Shown here one piece after another: positions 31,281 to 41,579 of a stretch of 64,000 nucleotides of DNA; position 1 is the first letter of the stretch, and each line of letters starts with the position of its first letter. The stretch lies in assembly GCF_010183535.1 (NCBI RefSeq), contig NC_071330.1, forward strand, positions 16,535,717 to 16,599,716, given 5' to 3'. The notes under the pieces are model-generated. The model was not told the origin of the DNA. It worked only from the letters and a program-made list of their open reading frames with translations, and made no database searches. Origin of the DNA: Caenorhabditis remanei (Eukaryota > Nematoda > Chromadorea > Rhabditida > Rhabditidae). The translations under genes were made by a program, and so were the position numbers.

Positions 31281-31337
31281 TTATATACCCTTGGGGGACG
31301 CCCATTTCAGGCTCCGCCCCCTTGAACTTCGGAACAG
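31281..31337 (-). promoter_or_regulatory. orphan insulin-type promoter module
   Basis: TATATAA (minus strand, 31281-31287), CTCCGCCCC (31312-31320) and GAACTTCGGAACAG (31324-31337) are arranged as in the active genes, but no signal peptide or cysteine exon follows within 300 bp on the minus strand. Confidence 0.45.
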
Positions 31338-31559
31338 ATGTGTCTGGACTCTCTTCTCATCTCGCGACTCGAGAATTCCAGGGTGCTGATAACGATTCAA
31401 AACTTAACAGTCTGATTGTCTGAAAGAATCAGTTTTTGTGATAGACACGGAATTTTGTTTTTCTTCTTCGAGTCTTTGGCTGAGTTTAAAATTGAAAAAC
31501 ATTGGAAAGACACCTTGAAGTTTTGGGTTATCTGATAGTTTTGAAATTTGGAAAGTAAG

Positions 31560-31875
31560 AAGATCAAGTATTAATTTTTATTTTTGTAGTTGACTACTTT
31601 CTTGTACGAGCACTCCCTAGAGAGTTACAAGTAATTTCTCCCTCAAATCGTCCAATTTCAGTGCAAAACAGTGATGTTGTCTTAAAATGACCATAACTCT
31701 CTAGGGAGTGCCCGTACAAAAAAGTTGTCAACTACAAAAATGAGGCTCTATCTTTGTTCTGTATGGTTTATATATATAATTTACGTCGTGGGACAATACC
31801 GTAACACCCTCTTGGTCATTTCCAACTGAAAAGGGCCAAATTGTATATCTTACTGCATGGTACTGTAGTTTGATC
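31560..31875. repeat. partial copy of the 415-bp palindromic element
   Basis: CTCCCTAGAGAGTTA and its complement, CAACTACAAAAATGAGGCTC, and CATGGTACTGTAG at the right edge match the element at 30519-30933. The following segment to about 32030 recurs at 37440-37620. Confidence 0.7.
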
Positions 31876-34233
31876 AGGTTACTGTGCTGTGTTCCCGGGC
31901 GGCTCGGACGCGGCTGGCGCTCCGTTGGCGCATTCCTAATAAAGTACCTTTATTCCTGTTTTCCTCTCCGTTGAGTATTTTCATCTTTCCTTGTGTTCCC
32001 AGAATCCTGAAATTCCAGCTTTTCCAACCTCATCCCTATCCCTTAAAAAACGTTTCGAAGTAAATAAACATTGCCCGCCCACGAAACACAAGAAGAACAT
32101 AAAAAAGACTAACAAAAGAGACCCACATACAGGTAAAATAGTTGCGAACAAACATTCTTTTTTTCAAGAACTTTGACTCCGACTACTCGAGTTTTGACTA
32201 CCGGAGGAGTACCGAGAGGAAAGAGCCCACTCCTATTGTTCTCAAAAACCGTGACCAGTGTTTACCAACACAATTTAGAAGGAGCCGTCCGAAAACTTGA
32301 AAACCCTGAAAAGTCTGAAAAGTGGGTGGAGCTTACTAACTGATATCATTGGAAAGCTGAAGAAACACTGATTCCAAATATATATTCAGTTTTTGCCCTC
32401 GAGGCTTGGTATTCAAGAAAAACTAGCTCCAAGTTGGGAAAAATGACAAAGGGGGTACTGTAGTACAACTATTTCTCCCTGATCAGAGACAAATTCCGTT
32501 ATCAGTGAGAGGCGTCGGAATGTCATGTAGTTTGCCGCCTTATTTACTATACATTTCACCACAATCAGACCATTTCACACGTATACTTTATAGTTTCTTC
32601 TCGTAATTCCGGTGAACACAGACAGGCGTAAATTCCGGGAAGGTTTGCAAAGAATATACTGTAGGAGCAGGGCAAAAAATGTTGGGCCGGACCGACACTA
32701 GTAGATACGCCTGCGGGCCGGATTTAGGGACCTTATAATGTTACAAGGCCTGAATTATCAAGAATGAATAAAATATCTAGGTCATGGTTCTTTATAAGTC
32801 CCGGAAATCTAGAATAGCTTAACTTATGACACTACAAACTACAAAAAAATACAGTAACCAGAAAAAGTTGGAGATAGGTACAGTGACCAAATACACCGCC
32901 CAATTTAAGTTAAAGACGCAGATTTTGCTGTTATACAGATCTTGCTGATGTAAAATTCAGCTTATATCACACTCGTGTACGTCTCAGTACTATTCAGATG
33001 ACTATAACTCTCCAGACACGAACTATACCAAACAATGATCAACTACAAAACTGAAATTCCATATTTAATCTACATACCCTCCAAATTTCAGAACCATTCG
33101 ACCATTTAGAACTTCCTTCAGGACGCCTTTTTCAGAGACTCAGAGAAAAAGAGACAGCGCGATTCTTAAATCGGCACGGTCTGTGCAACAAAAAAGAAAT
33201 CATGAAATTCCCGTGATTCGGAGAAAAGAATTAAAGTTGTTTACTGCTTGTTTGAAAGAGAAAGGATTACATGACATTAGGCACAACTGCTGTGCTTGCC
33301 AATTTTTGTTATCAGTATGCCATTTGGGAGGAGAATTTGGAGAGATTATAGAATGAATTATGATTTTTTGAACGAGAAGCGATTTGGGAGGATTAGGGAT
33401 ATGGAAATTTCGAGATTTGATAATCTGTCGTTCCCTTAGCGCGTTTTGACCATCAAGGATGCTGAGTTATATAACCTACAAGCAATGCTTACTTTCGTGG
33501 TACAAAATAATTAAATACTGCATTTTTATTATTATTGAGTAATTTTGAAATTATGCCACAGACTTCCGACTTTTTATGGTAAGTAGCTGACACTTTTGGT
33601 ACCAAAACGCGTCTGACGTGCGCCAGACTCTCAAAGTCCGGCTCTCGAATCATTTTTTTTGTCCCAAATTTTCGAATCGCGCGAAAATGAGTCAAAATTT
33701 TGCTATAAGAGCTGTTTTCCGTCCAAAGCAAAGTTTACATAAAACGCGCCCAAAGTGCCCCTGACAGCTGAAACGGCGAATAGCGAAACAGCGTGAAACA
33801 GAAATTCAATTTTGCCAGTTGTTAACGTATTTTGGGCTGAATACACTCAATTTTGGACATTTTTTACCCAAATTCTCGTCTGAAATTTTCATTTTCAGTT
33901 TAAATTATACCTTGCATAGAGCATCAGCATGTAATGCGCAACTTCTGTAAAAATAGTTATTTTATAGTAACAAACGGCAAACAGCTACACTGAAAAAATT
34001 TACACTGACTATCAAATTTTGTTTGAACAATTTCAAATGCGGAGAACTTGACTCTGAATACGGATTTCAGAACTATTTTGAATTTGATTTACTATTTTCA
34101 GAGTCTATACTTATATCGTAGCTCGTCACCCTCAACAACCTGAAAAATCATTGTTCATCCGAATTTCGAAAAAAAAACTTTTTATGTACAGAATAAAATA
34201 AAAATACATTACAAAAATCAACAAAAAAATAAA
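31876..34233. other. intergenic, mixed repeats, no supported gene
   Basis: It contains a partial 'attccaaatatatattcag' repeat (32360-32440), a GC-rich patch TTGGGCCGGACCGAC (about 32690) and AAACGCGCCCAAAGTGCCCC (33741-33760). The ORFs at 31991 and 33489 have no recognisable domain. Confidence 0.4.
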
Positions 34234-34692
34234 TTAGGGGGAGATCTGTTGGGGACAACAAAGTTGAATGACTTGGAGATTATCTATTTTACGACCCGCA
34301 TAGCATAACTGAGTGATATCTGGAAAAAAGAAAAAGTTGGTTATTTTTTGGTATTAGGAAGGTTTTAATTTAAAAAATATATTATTTGAAACTAATAAAT
34401 AAAAGCTTTAGACTAGTGTCCTAGGAAAGCAATCTGACAAAAGTTAGGTCAGAATTGGCCACGTTGGACCTTTAAGCATTTCTACTTGTTATCGCTTATA
34501 ACTTTGAAATTTTTTAAACCAAAATTTTCTTTATAATAAAAAAAACTTACCAGCTCCATTAGAGCAAGTCTCGTGACATACTCTAAAGATTAAATCGATC
34601 AACTTCCTCCCGCATTTATAGCCAGGAGATGACACAATGAATGGCAAGAATACTGAGATCAATACGACGATAAGAATAACTTTGGAGAACAT
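34234..34692 (-). CDS. insulin-like peptide 4 of the cluster (75 aa)
   Basis: Exons are 34692-34551 and 34319-34234 with a phase-1 intron of 231 bp. The signal peptide (FSKVILIVVLISVFLPFIVS) is followed by CGRKLIDLIFRVCHETC (C-x11-C-x3-C). Exon 2 encodes CYAGRKIDNLQVIQLCC (C-x14-CC) and ends PQQISP. The longer upstream Met at 34932 in the same frame would put a non-secretory, low-complexity stretch before the signal peptide, so the internal start after the acceptor-like AATTTTTCAG... is preferred. Predicted secreted insulin-family ligand. Confidence 0.87.
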
Positions 34693-34830
34693 TGTTGGAA
34701 AAGTGGTGAGGTAGAAAAATGCTTGCGAAAACTGAAAATTTTTATTATTAAAATTTTTTTTTTCAAAAAGTTTTCTTGAGAAAAGAAAACTGAAAAAGGA
34801 AAAAACTGAAAAAGTGAACTCCCCGCTCTT

Positions 34831-34884
34831 TTTATACCCTTGACTCCACCTCCTTTCGCAAACTTTACTCAAGAGGCTCCGCCC
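34831..34884 (-). promoter_or_regulatory. promoter module of insulin-like gene 4
   Basis: TATA (complement of TTTATA, 34831-34836) and CTCCGCCC (34877-34884). The 140 bp to the start codon include an acceptor-like AAATTTTCAG-type site, so a 5' UTR intron or trans-splicing is likely. Confidence 0.5.
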
Positions 34885-34979
34885 ACTGGTCAGAGAGTTA
34901 TCGGAAAAGAGAGAGTAGTTGAGCGAACTCACTGTTTACCCTGACGGGCAGAATTGTTGCGAGATGTGTTCTTAAGAGT

Positions 34980-35682
34980 GAAAATTTCTATAAAATGGGT
35001 ACTTTCGACGAGAAGGATTCCAAAACTGCAAGAAAGATTGGAAACAGTTAGTTTACACGGTCAAACTACACTGACAAAAATTACACTGACAAACAAAATT
35101 TTGTTTTTGAACAATTCTAAACGCTGAGAACTTGACACTGAATATGGATTTTTGGAAACAATGTTGAATACCAGAAAAAAATCTGAAACAGTTGAATTTT
35201 GGCCGAGTTATGCGCTATTAGAAATTTGTATGAACTTTAGAACAGTTTTGTATTTTACTCTCAATTCTCCTGGTCTTTGTTGGTCTCTCTCAACGTTTAG
35301 ATAAGAAAATTGATAAGAAAGTACCTAGCAAAGCAAATTTTTAGAATGGCACGAAGAAAGAGTTGTAACTTGTTTGGGGTGTTGTTACATAGAAAAATCT
35401 GGAAAATTATTTTCATCTGCATCGAGTTATTTGCTCGGCACATTTCTTACAACTGCGCTCCACCGAAATTCTCTTGTCTCTTTTTCTCTGAGTATCTCAT
35501 TTTCGCACACAATTTTCTTTAGTTTCGGTAGAGCGGATATGTGCCGTTAAAGTTTTTCTTCGTTGGTAAGACCTGACCTTTTTTTTGAAAAAAAAAGTTT
35601 TATTTACAGCGTACAACTCAAAAAATAACAATAAATAACAATAAATAACAATAAATAACTGAAACAAATCACACGGATCTTC
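34980..35682. other. intergenic between insulin-like genes 4 and 5
   Basis: GAACTTTAGAACAGTTTTGT with CTCTCAATTCTCCTGGTC at 35231-35275 closely resembles the distal region of gene 5's promoter (36447-36500) and may be another orphan module. The palindrome at 35436-35550 follows. Confidence 0.45.
35436..35550. repeat. palindromic repeat, ACCGAAA family
   Basis: ACAACTGCGCTCCACCGAAA pairs with TTTCGGTAGAGCGGATATGT; GGCACAT and ATGTGCC mark the edges. Confidence 0.6.
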
Positions 35683-36194
35683 TTATGGGCAACACAGTGC
35701 TTTGACATCACTATCCGTATAACGAGATCCGTCAATGCACAGTGTATGGATTTCTGAAAATAACAAATCATATTTGTAGTGAAAATGAATACTACGAGTT
35801 TAAAAACAAATCAAAATGTAGATCTCAACGAGTTCTATATGTCTGATATACTTTGAGTCGGCTTAAGGCTCATTATTGTAGTGCGGAAGTGAAATTTATA
35901 ACGATTTTCCATTCCAGCGGTACAATAATGAACCTTAAGCGATCCTGAAACATATCAACGGCATACAACTCGCAGAGATCTATATTTTGATACATTTTGT
36001 GGCTCAGTATCTAAAAATTACGCCAGATTAAAAAATAACTAACCATCTCCGTTTGCACATGATTCAGCACAAATGCTCCATATATAGTTGAGCAGTTGCC
36101 GGCCACATTTGCGTCCCGTGGGAGTGGAATTGACGGTGGAGATCAGGAGGAGACAACAGATAAAAACAATTTTGAACACGTTGTTGGATTGCAT
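35683..36194 (-). CDS. insulin-like peptide 5 of the cluster (73 aa)
   Basis: Exons are 36194-36044 and 35753-35683 with a 290-bp phase-1 intron (GTTAGT...TTTTCAG). The signal peptide is VFKIVFICCLLLISTVNS. The B-chain-like part is CGRQLLNYIWSICAESC (C-x11-C-x3-C). Exon 2 encodes CIDGSRYTDSDVKALCC (C-x14-CC) and ends directly after CCP. The intron contains an internal inverted repeat with an AATAATGAACCTTAAGC core (about 35880-35945). Predicted secreted insulin-family ligand. Confidence 0.87.
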
Positions 36195-36377
36195 TGCGAT
36201 GAGGTGTTGGAGGCTGAAATTCTGGAATTTTAGGATGAAAATGTTTCAAAATGGTCAAAAACTAAAGAAATAGCCAAAAACGAGGGTAGAGAGCAAGAGT
36301 AATGATTTACTTTGTTCAAAAAATAAGAAGAAAAAATTAGAGTCTATAACTTCGAGCTGCTCCTTCAAACCTTTTCT

Positions 36378-36460
36378 TTTATACTATTGAACACACACAC
36401 TTCTCAAACTCCACCCCCTTTCCAGAAGAATCTCCGCCCTTTTTTTGAACTTTGGAACAG
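36378..36460 (-). promoter_or_regulatory. promoter module of insulin-like gene 5
   Basis: TATA (complement of TTTATA, 36378-36383), CTCCGCCCT (36432-36440) and GAACTTTGGAACAG (36447-36460). Confidence 0.6.
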
Positions 36461-36649
36461 TTTTATGCTTTGCTCTCGATTCTCCTTGTCTCTGTTGGTC
36501 TCTCTCAACACAAATTTAGGAGGACTGATAAGAAAGTGCCTGGGCAGGACAGTTTCAAATTTTTGGAAGAATGGCGAATTGTAAGAATGAAAAAAGTAGA
36601 AAAAACTCCTATACCGCGAATTCTGAAAATCTGGCGTTTCTTAGTAGCG

Positions 36650-37440
36650 TTATAAGGTAAATTATGTATAAACCATACAGAACAACATCACTTACAGTCG
36701 CTAGAGCGGCGCAGACTATTATTAGATCTTTCTTTCATGTATAAACTCCTTGTCTCCAAAGAAATAATTATTCCAAACATTTCTTTTGTAAAATTTTCTA
36801 ATGTATCTAATTTACGTCGGCATAATTTTCATATACGCTCTCTCCTGTCAAATTCCTCTAAAATAGGTTCCCAATTTCTCATTAACAGAACTTTGCGTTG
36901 TTGGAATGCCCTCCCTTCTCACTTTTTCCCCCCAACGTCCCTCATCTATTGTTTTCAAATCCCATATTGCATCATATAACTTTGACAATTTTCTGATTCT
37001 CAACAATTTTAACTTTTAATGTTTCGTATTTTTACTTCGTGTATATATTTTTACCTTGATATGTATAAGCGGCCTTTGGTCCTTCAATCGATAAATATTA
37101 TTATTATTATATTAACAAAGGTGGAACTTCATTTTTGTAGTTGACAATTTGTTTGTACGGACACTCCATAGAGAGCACTATATCAACAAAGTAATTATTT
37201 CCTTAAATCGTCTTTTTTGAGATTTTTGAGCATTCATGACCATAACTCTCTAGAAAGTGTCAGTACAAAAAAGTTGCCCACTACAAAAATGAAGCACTAC
37301 TTTTGTTTTTCATAGTTTATACTTAATTTACTTTGTGGGACAAATAGACATACCGTAACACCCCCTCAAAGTTGGTCATTTTCAACTGAAAAATGCCAGA
37401 TTGTATATCTTACTGCTCGGTACTGTAGTTTGATCAGGTT
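36650..37440. repeat. copy of the 415-bp palindromic element, split by a LINE
   Basis: GTAAATTATGTATAAACCAT at 36658 and ACTTCATTTTTGTAGTTGAC at 37126 are adjacent parts in the intact element at 30519-30933, but here they are separated by the LINE insertion. The right part runs to GGTACTGTAG near 37430. Confidence 0.7.
36686..37113 (+). mobile_element. 3' end of a CR1/jockey-like LINE, nested in a MITE
   Basis: The frame reads LQSLERRRLLLDLSFMYKLL and then RTLRCWNALPSHFF, the typical C-terminus of a non-LTR reverse transcriptase (RR-x-x-x-D-L-x-x-x-Y-K and R-T-x-x-x-W-N-x-L-P). A one-base shift near 36950 separates this from the final FKSHIASYNF. The element ends in an ATT-repeat tail (about 37096-37113) and is flanked by AACAA (36681-36685, 37114-37118). 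It is a 5'-truncated dead copy. Confidence 0.8.
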
Positions 37441-38195
37441 ACTGTGTTCTTTTAGACGCAGTTGGGGTGCCGTTGGCGCATTCCTAAGAAGGTACCTATT
37501 AACACTTTACTGCTGTTTTCCCCTTCGATGGAGTATTTTCATATTTCCTTGTGTTCCCAGAATCCTGAATTTCTGAAATTCTAGTTTTTTCAACCTGATT
37601 CCCATCCCCACGTAATTTCTTCTTAAATCGTCCCATTTCAGTGCAAAATAGTGATGTTGTCTTAAAATGACCATAACTCTCTAGGAAGTGTCCGTACAAA
37701 AACGTTGTCAACTACAAAAATGAAGCTCTACCTTTGTTCTGTATGGTTTATACATAATTTACTTTTTGGGACAAGCCGTGATACCGTAACACCCCATACT
37801 TTTAAATTTTTGTCTTTTTCAAATAGAGTTAATATTCCGTCTTCCGTCATTTTAAAATTTTTTCGTATTTTGCCTAGGGGATATCATCATAAGAAGTTTG
37901 CTTGCCTACTTGAATTTCCTTATATTCTTTAAGGTTTTATTGCAACAAAACTACCAAATTTTATTTTATTTTTAGGAGCTTTTTACAACAGTATAAGGCC
38001 GCCAAAATCGTCTTCTAAAAATGACTTTTTATTCTGCATTCCGCCGTCTACTTATCCTTTGACGCGCTTTTTAACAAACAGCTCCAGCTTATTAACGCTG
38101 CTTCGCACTGCAATTTATAATCTGAAATAGTTTTATAGAAACAAAATTTAACAATTTAATTATTTATTCAACTGGAAATAAGACAAAAGCCGCAT
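37441..38195. other. intergenic, duplicated segment and partial palindromic element
   Basis: 37441-37620 repeats 31880-32030 (GGCGCATTCCTAA, TTCCTTGTGTTCCCAGAATC). 37640-37800 is a partial 415-bp-type element. No gene is supported. Confidence 0.5.
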
Positions 38196-38563
38196 TCATG
38201 CTGTAGGGCAGCAAATCTGGCGGATGTCGTCTTCGGAGTATGCGTCACCTTGGGCACAGAGTTTCCAGAACTCTGAAAAAAAATTACATTTAACTCGGCA
38301 CAGTTCGTACAACTGCGCTCCACCGAAAAGCCCTTGTCTCTTTTTCTCTGAGTCTCTCAGTTCATCGATTTCGGTAGAGCGCGGTTGTAAAAAGCGTGAT
38401 ATGACGACTCACCGGCTGATTCGTCGCAATCTTTGCCACAAATGGCGTCGATGTGGCCCATCAAAATGCGACCGCACTTGTTTCCGCCACTTGGGGTCGA
38501 GGAGACGGTGGAAATGGCAAGAAGGACGACGAGAATGAAGACGAGGGTCTTGGTGGATAACAT
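38196..38563 (-). CDS. insulin-like peptide 6 of the cluster (75 aa)
   Basis: Exons are 38563-38413 and 38272-38196 with a 140-bp phase-1 intron that is almost filled by a palindromic repeat (38294-38402). The signal peptide (STKTLVFILVVLLAISTVSS) precedes CGRILMGHIDAICGKDC (C-x11-C-x3-C). Exon 2 gives CAQGDAYSEDDIRQICC (C-x14-CC), ending PTA. Predicted secreted insulin-family ligand. Confidence 0.87.
38294..38402. repeat. palindromic repeat inside the intron of insulin-like gene 6
   Basis: ACAACTGCGCTCCACCGAAA and TTTCGGTAGAGCGCGGTTGT are the arms; the donor lies only about 10 bp from the repeat edge. Confidence 0.65.
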
Positions 38564-38785
38564 GGCTGAGGTAGGTGTACTCGCTGAGGTAGGACGGAGG
38601 CTGGAAATTTTTTTTTGAAATCCGTGAAAAAAACGGAAAAAATTCTGACGTAAAAAAAAGGAAAAAGAAAAAGAATCGCAACAATAAGAGTCCCCATGGA
38701 GTGTCCAAAGGCGCCGACTCCTCCCCTGGAACCAAAGAACTTAGGAATGTCTGCGCTCTCTCGAACTCTCGTTCGAGGTCATTGA

Positions 38786-38795
38786 CTCCGCCCAC
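38786..38795 (-). promoter_or_regulatory. distal promoter box of insulin-like gene 6
   Basis: CTCCGCCCAC, with GGAATGTCTGCGCTCTCTCG downstream of it as in other members. No clear TATA element was found, unlike the neighbours. Confidence 0.4.
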
Positions 38796-38809
38796 TGGTC
38801 ATTGGCATG

Positions 38810-39662
38810 AAGGGATGCGTAGGAAGTGAAAAATGAGGAAAAAAGTTTATGCAAAAAGGAAGGAGCAAATGTTTATTTTTGCTTAATCCCCGGGGAGCAG
38901 TTCGACGAGTGGAGCGGTCTTATTGGGCATAAGTAGAGAAAATTTGACTTTTTTTCAAAGTTGAGGGGTCAACTGAAATTTCTTTATTTTTGGATAAAAG
39001 TCGTAGAACACTAAAAAAATTAATCTATTATAGAAATATCACTACTACTGGCTTCAAATGAAATTTACATACTTTGAGAACGTGCCACTGCGTTCCGGAT
39101 GATCAAATGTTCTTGATTTTTTTAAGAGAATAGAAAAAAACCTGGATCTTCATTTTTGTAGTTGACAACTTTTTTGTACGGACACTCCCTAGCAAGTTCT
39201 ATATCGACAAAGTAATTTCTCCCTTAAATCGTCTTTTTTGAGATTTTTGAGCTTTCATGACCATAACTCTCAAGGAAGTGTCCGTACAAAAAAGTTGTCA
39301 ACTACAAAAATGAAGGTCTACTTTTGTTCTGTATGATTTATACATAATTTACTTTGTGGGACAATCAGTGATACCGTAACACCCCCATACTTTTACATTT
39401 TTGTCTTTTCCATATAGACAAAATTTCATTTGATGTTTACTTTTATTTCCCCCGCCTCCGCGCTTTAGCTGTCTAGTTAAAACGCTTTAGAACATGAAAA
39501 ATACAAAGAAAAATATCGGTTAATTCTTAAAATGTTTAAACTAAAAAAATTATTGAACCTATTTACAAGACACTAAAAAAAGCAAAAAACTATATTCAAA
39601 AAACTATGAATATAGTTCTTTGTTTCTTTTTTTGCTACCTTGTGAATAAGAAGCAATTCGAG
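38810..39662. other. intergenic, partial 415-bp-type element at 39140-39390
   Basis: CATTTTTGTAGTTGACAACT to GATACCGTAACACCCCC is a further copy of the palindromic element family. The remainder is AT-rich without a gene. Confidence 0.5.
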
Positions 39663-39929
39663 TTAGGGGCAGCAAATTGTTTCAATGTCCTGGAAATCGA
39701 AGGTGCTTCTTTTGAGACAATGTCTGTGGAGCTCTGCAAAAAGTATTCCATTAAAGTCGAAAGTCGAAAAATACCACTAACCATGAGGATTTTTACACGT
39801 AGTCCCGCAGACAGACAACGCCACAATATATAGATGTTTAGAAGCACACGGAGCAGCAGCCTCGGAGATCCCGGTGAGGCTGAAGATGATCATGATGGTG
39901 AGGAGGAGGTAGGCGGCAATTTTGGACAT
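39663..39929 (-). CDS. insulin-like peptide 7 of the cluster (72 aa)
   Basis: Exons are 39929-39782 and 39733-39663 with a 48-bp phase-1 intron (GTTAGT...TTTGCAG). The signal peptide (SKIAAYLLLTIMIIFSLTG) is followed by CASKHLYIVALSVCGTTC, with 12 residues between the first two cysteines (C-x12-C-x3-C) and no CGR motif. Exon 2 encodes CLKRSTFDFQDIETICC (C-x14-CC) and stops directly after CCP. Neither exon is detectable as a long ORF because both are short; the cysteine pattern, phase and promoter agree with the other members. Confidence 0.85.
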
Positions 39930-40034
39930 TGTGGGAAGAGGGTTGAGGTAGTTAGGGAGGAGGATCTGAAAATCAGTGTGGATTATTTAGGAAGACTCAA
40001 AAAACTTTTCCTGATTCCTGATCATTCTCTCCTT

Positions 40035-40083
40035 TTTATACCACTCGTTCCGCCCTTTTATTCTTTCTAAACTCTTGAACAGA
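40035..40083 (-). promoter_or_regulatory. promoter module of insulin-like gene 7
   Basis: TATA (complement of TTTATA, 40035-40040), TTCCGCCC (about 40048-40055) and AAACTCTTGAACAG (about 40068-40082), a variant of the shared box. Confidence 0.5.
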
Positions 40084-40823
40084 CAAACTCAAAATGTCTC
40101 TTTCTCTTTCAGTCTCTCCAATATTTAATGTTGCCGTTTTTTGTTTACGAAAGGTTTGTAAAGGAAGAAATGGCATAGAAATTTCGAGTTTTGTGGGATG
40201 AACGGGTTCGGAGGAAAATTTAGTATGGCTTTGCAGCTCTGAGTTCTGGAGTTCGATTAACACCGAGTTATGAGCTTCCAATGTGGCTCCAAACTATCAC
40301 AAATTTTCAGCACTTTCAGCAAGTTTGACAACTTTTCAGTTACTTATATGTGTAAGTACTTTGCTCTTACCTACACATATAACTTGATAAAGTTTTGACA
40401 TCATAGTGTTCTGATCGTTTTATTAGCCGCTTGCCGTAAACAAAACTTATTTTTTAGAGAATTGTATAACAAAGACACAGAGAGTCTAGAAAATTGCAGT
40501 ATTCGAGACTTTATGTACTTTTATATATGGAGAATGGACTCAGTTTACCTACATCATTGGAAAACTCAGAAAAACGCTGATTTAAAATATAAATTCAGTT
40601 TTAACCGTCGATACCTGAAATACGAGAAATACATGGTCAAAGTTCAAAATTTTAGCGTTATTAAGTACCTTATATTTTGTATTATTAATTACCTTATAAA
40701 TCTGAAACATATTAAAAGACAAACAACGTAATGAATTTATTTTGGCCGACTCGATAAAAAACAGAGATGAGAATATATAAGCAACTTGTGTGCTTAGAAG
40801 CAAAATAAGAGAGGAGTCCACTC
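40084..40823. other. intergenic between insulin-like genes 7 and 8
   Basis: It contains a short palindrome at 40347-40385 (TATATGTGTAAG...CTTACCTACACATA) and a diverged copy of the TATAAATTCAGTTTT repeat family (40530-40640). No gene is supported. Confidence 0.45.
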
Positions 40824-41080
40824 CTAAGGGCAGCACGCCGACTTGACTTGAACATCGCTCAGGAGTTTCTTTTCATGACACATATTTTGTAGTGCTGAAA
40901 CAACAGATTTAGACGGAACAGTTTAAGAAATAGCTAACCCTTAAAATTTCCACAAGGCGCTCCACAAATTGAAAGGACAGTGGGAATTAGACGTTTTTGC
41001 TCACAGAGCTCTTGAGTCGCATCAGTAGACATGGCAAAGATTATAGAAAGAAGGAAGAGAACCGAGAGAATCTTGGACAT
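40824..41080 (-). CDS. insulin-like peptide 8 of the cluster (70 aa)
   Basis: Exons are 41080-40939 and 40894-40824 with a 44-bp phase-1 intron (GTTAGC...TTTCAG). The signal peptide is SKILSVLFLLSIIFAMSTDA. The B-chain-like part is CEQKRLIPTVLSICGAPC (C-x12-C-x3-C). Exon 2 encodes CHEKKLLSDVQVKSACC (C-x14-CC), stopping after CCP. It starts MSKI like gene 7, its likely closest neighbour. The TATA element is close (41120-41125), but the distal box is about 450 bp further away because a palindromic element lies between. Confidence 0.85.
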
Positions 41081-41119
41081 GGCGATTGAGGTAGATGAAG
41101 AAGAGAGGTCTGAGAAATT

Positions 41120-41125
41120 TTTATA
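41120..41125 (-). promoter_or_regulatory. TATA element of insulin-like gene 8
   Basis: TATAAA on the minus strand, 40 bp upstream of the start codon. The matching distal box CTCCGCCCC is at 41569-41577. Confidence 0.45.
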
Positions 41126-41170
41126 TCTAAATCTCCGAGAACTAATTAGGGAAAACCATAAATTCAGTTT

Positions 41171-41425
41171 GGAGACATGGGACGTGGCCTATATAATTGA
41201 AAAGATGAAATCACGCTGATTCCAAATATATATTCAGTTTTTGCCCTTGGTGCCTGGTGTTCGAGAAAAACAAGGTCAAAGTTTGGAATAATATGCCATT
41301 TTTCAAAACTTTGACCTCGTTTTTCTCGAACACCAGGCGTCGAGGGCAAAAACTGAATATATATTTGGAATCAGCGTTTTCTCAGCTTTCCAATGATATA
41401 GGTCACGTCCCTTATCTTCAGACCA
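41171..41425. repeat. long palindrome between proximal and distal promoter of insulin-like gene 8
   Basis: CGCTGATTCCAAATATATAT / TCAGTTTTTGCCC / GTTCGAGAAAAACAAGGTCA is repeated inverted within 200 bp, so the segment can form a long hairpin. It belongs to the CTAGGGAAGG-edged family (see 45000-45335). Confidence 0.75.
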
Positions 41426-41579
41426 AGTCGAGGCCTTCCCTAGTAAGAAAGACAAGAAAATGAGATTCAAATGCCAAGTTTCTTGTCCAATTTTGGAAAA
41501 CTTTTGGAAACTCTTGGCTCCACCCCATATCTTCTTCAAAATCTCGGCACATCCTAATTGGGAGTTGGCTCCGCCCCTT

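Noticed and set aside
34531..34932. 133-codon minus-strand ORF as the start of insulin-like gene 4
   Set aside because: The first 80 residues are promoter and 5' UTR sequence (including the TATA element). The signal peptide begins at the internal Met at 34692.
38409..38795. 128-codon minus-strand ORF across insulin-like gene 6
   Set aside because: It is a shifted frame over the signal-peptide exon and its promoter; the cysteine-coding frame with a matching second exon is the real one.
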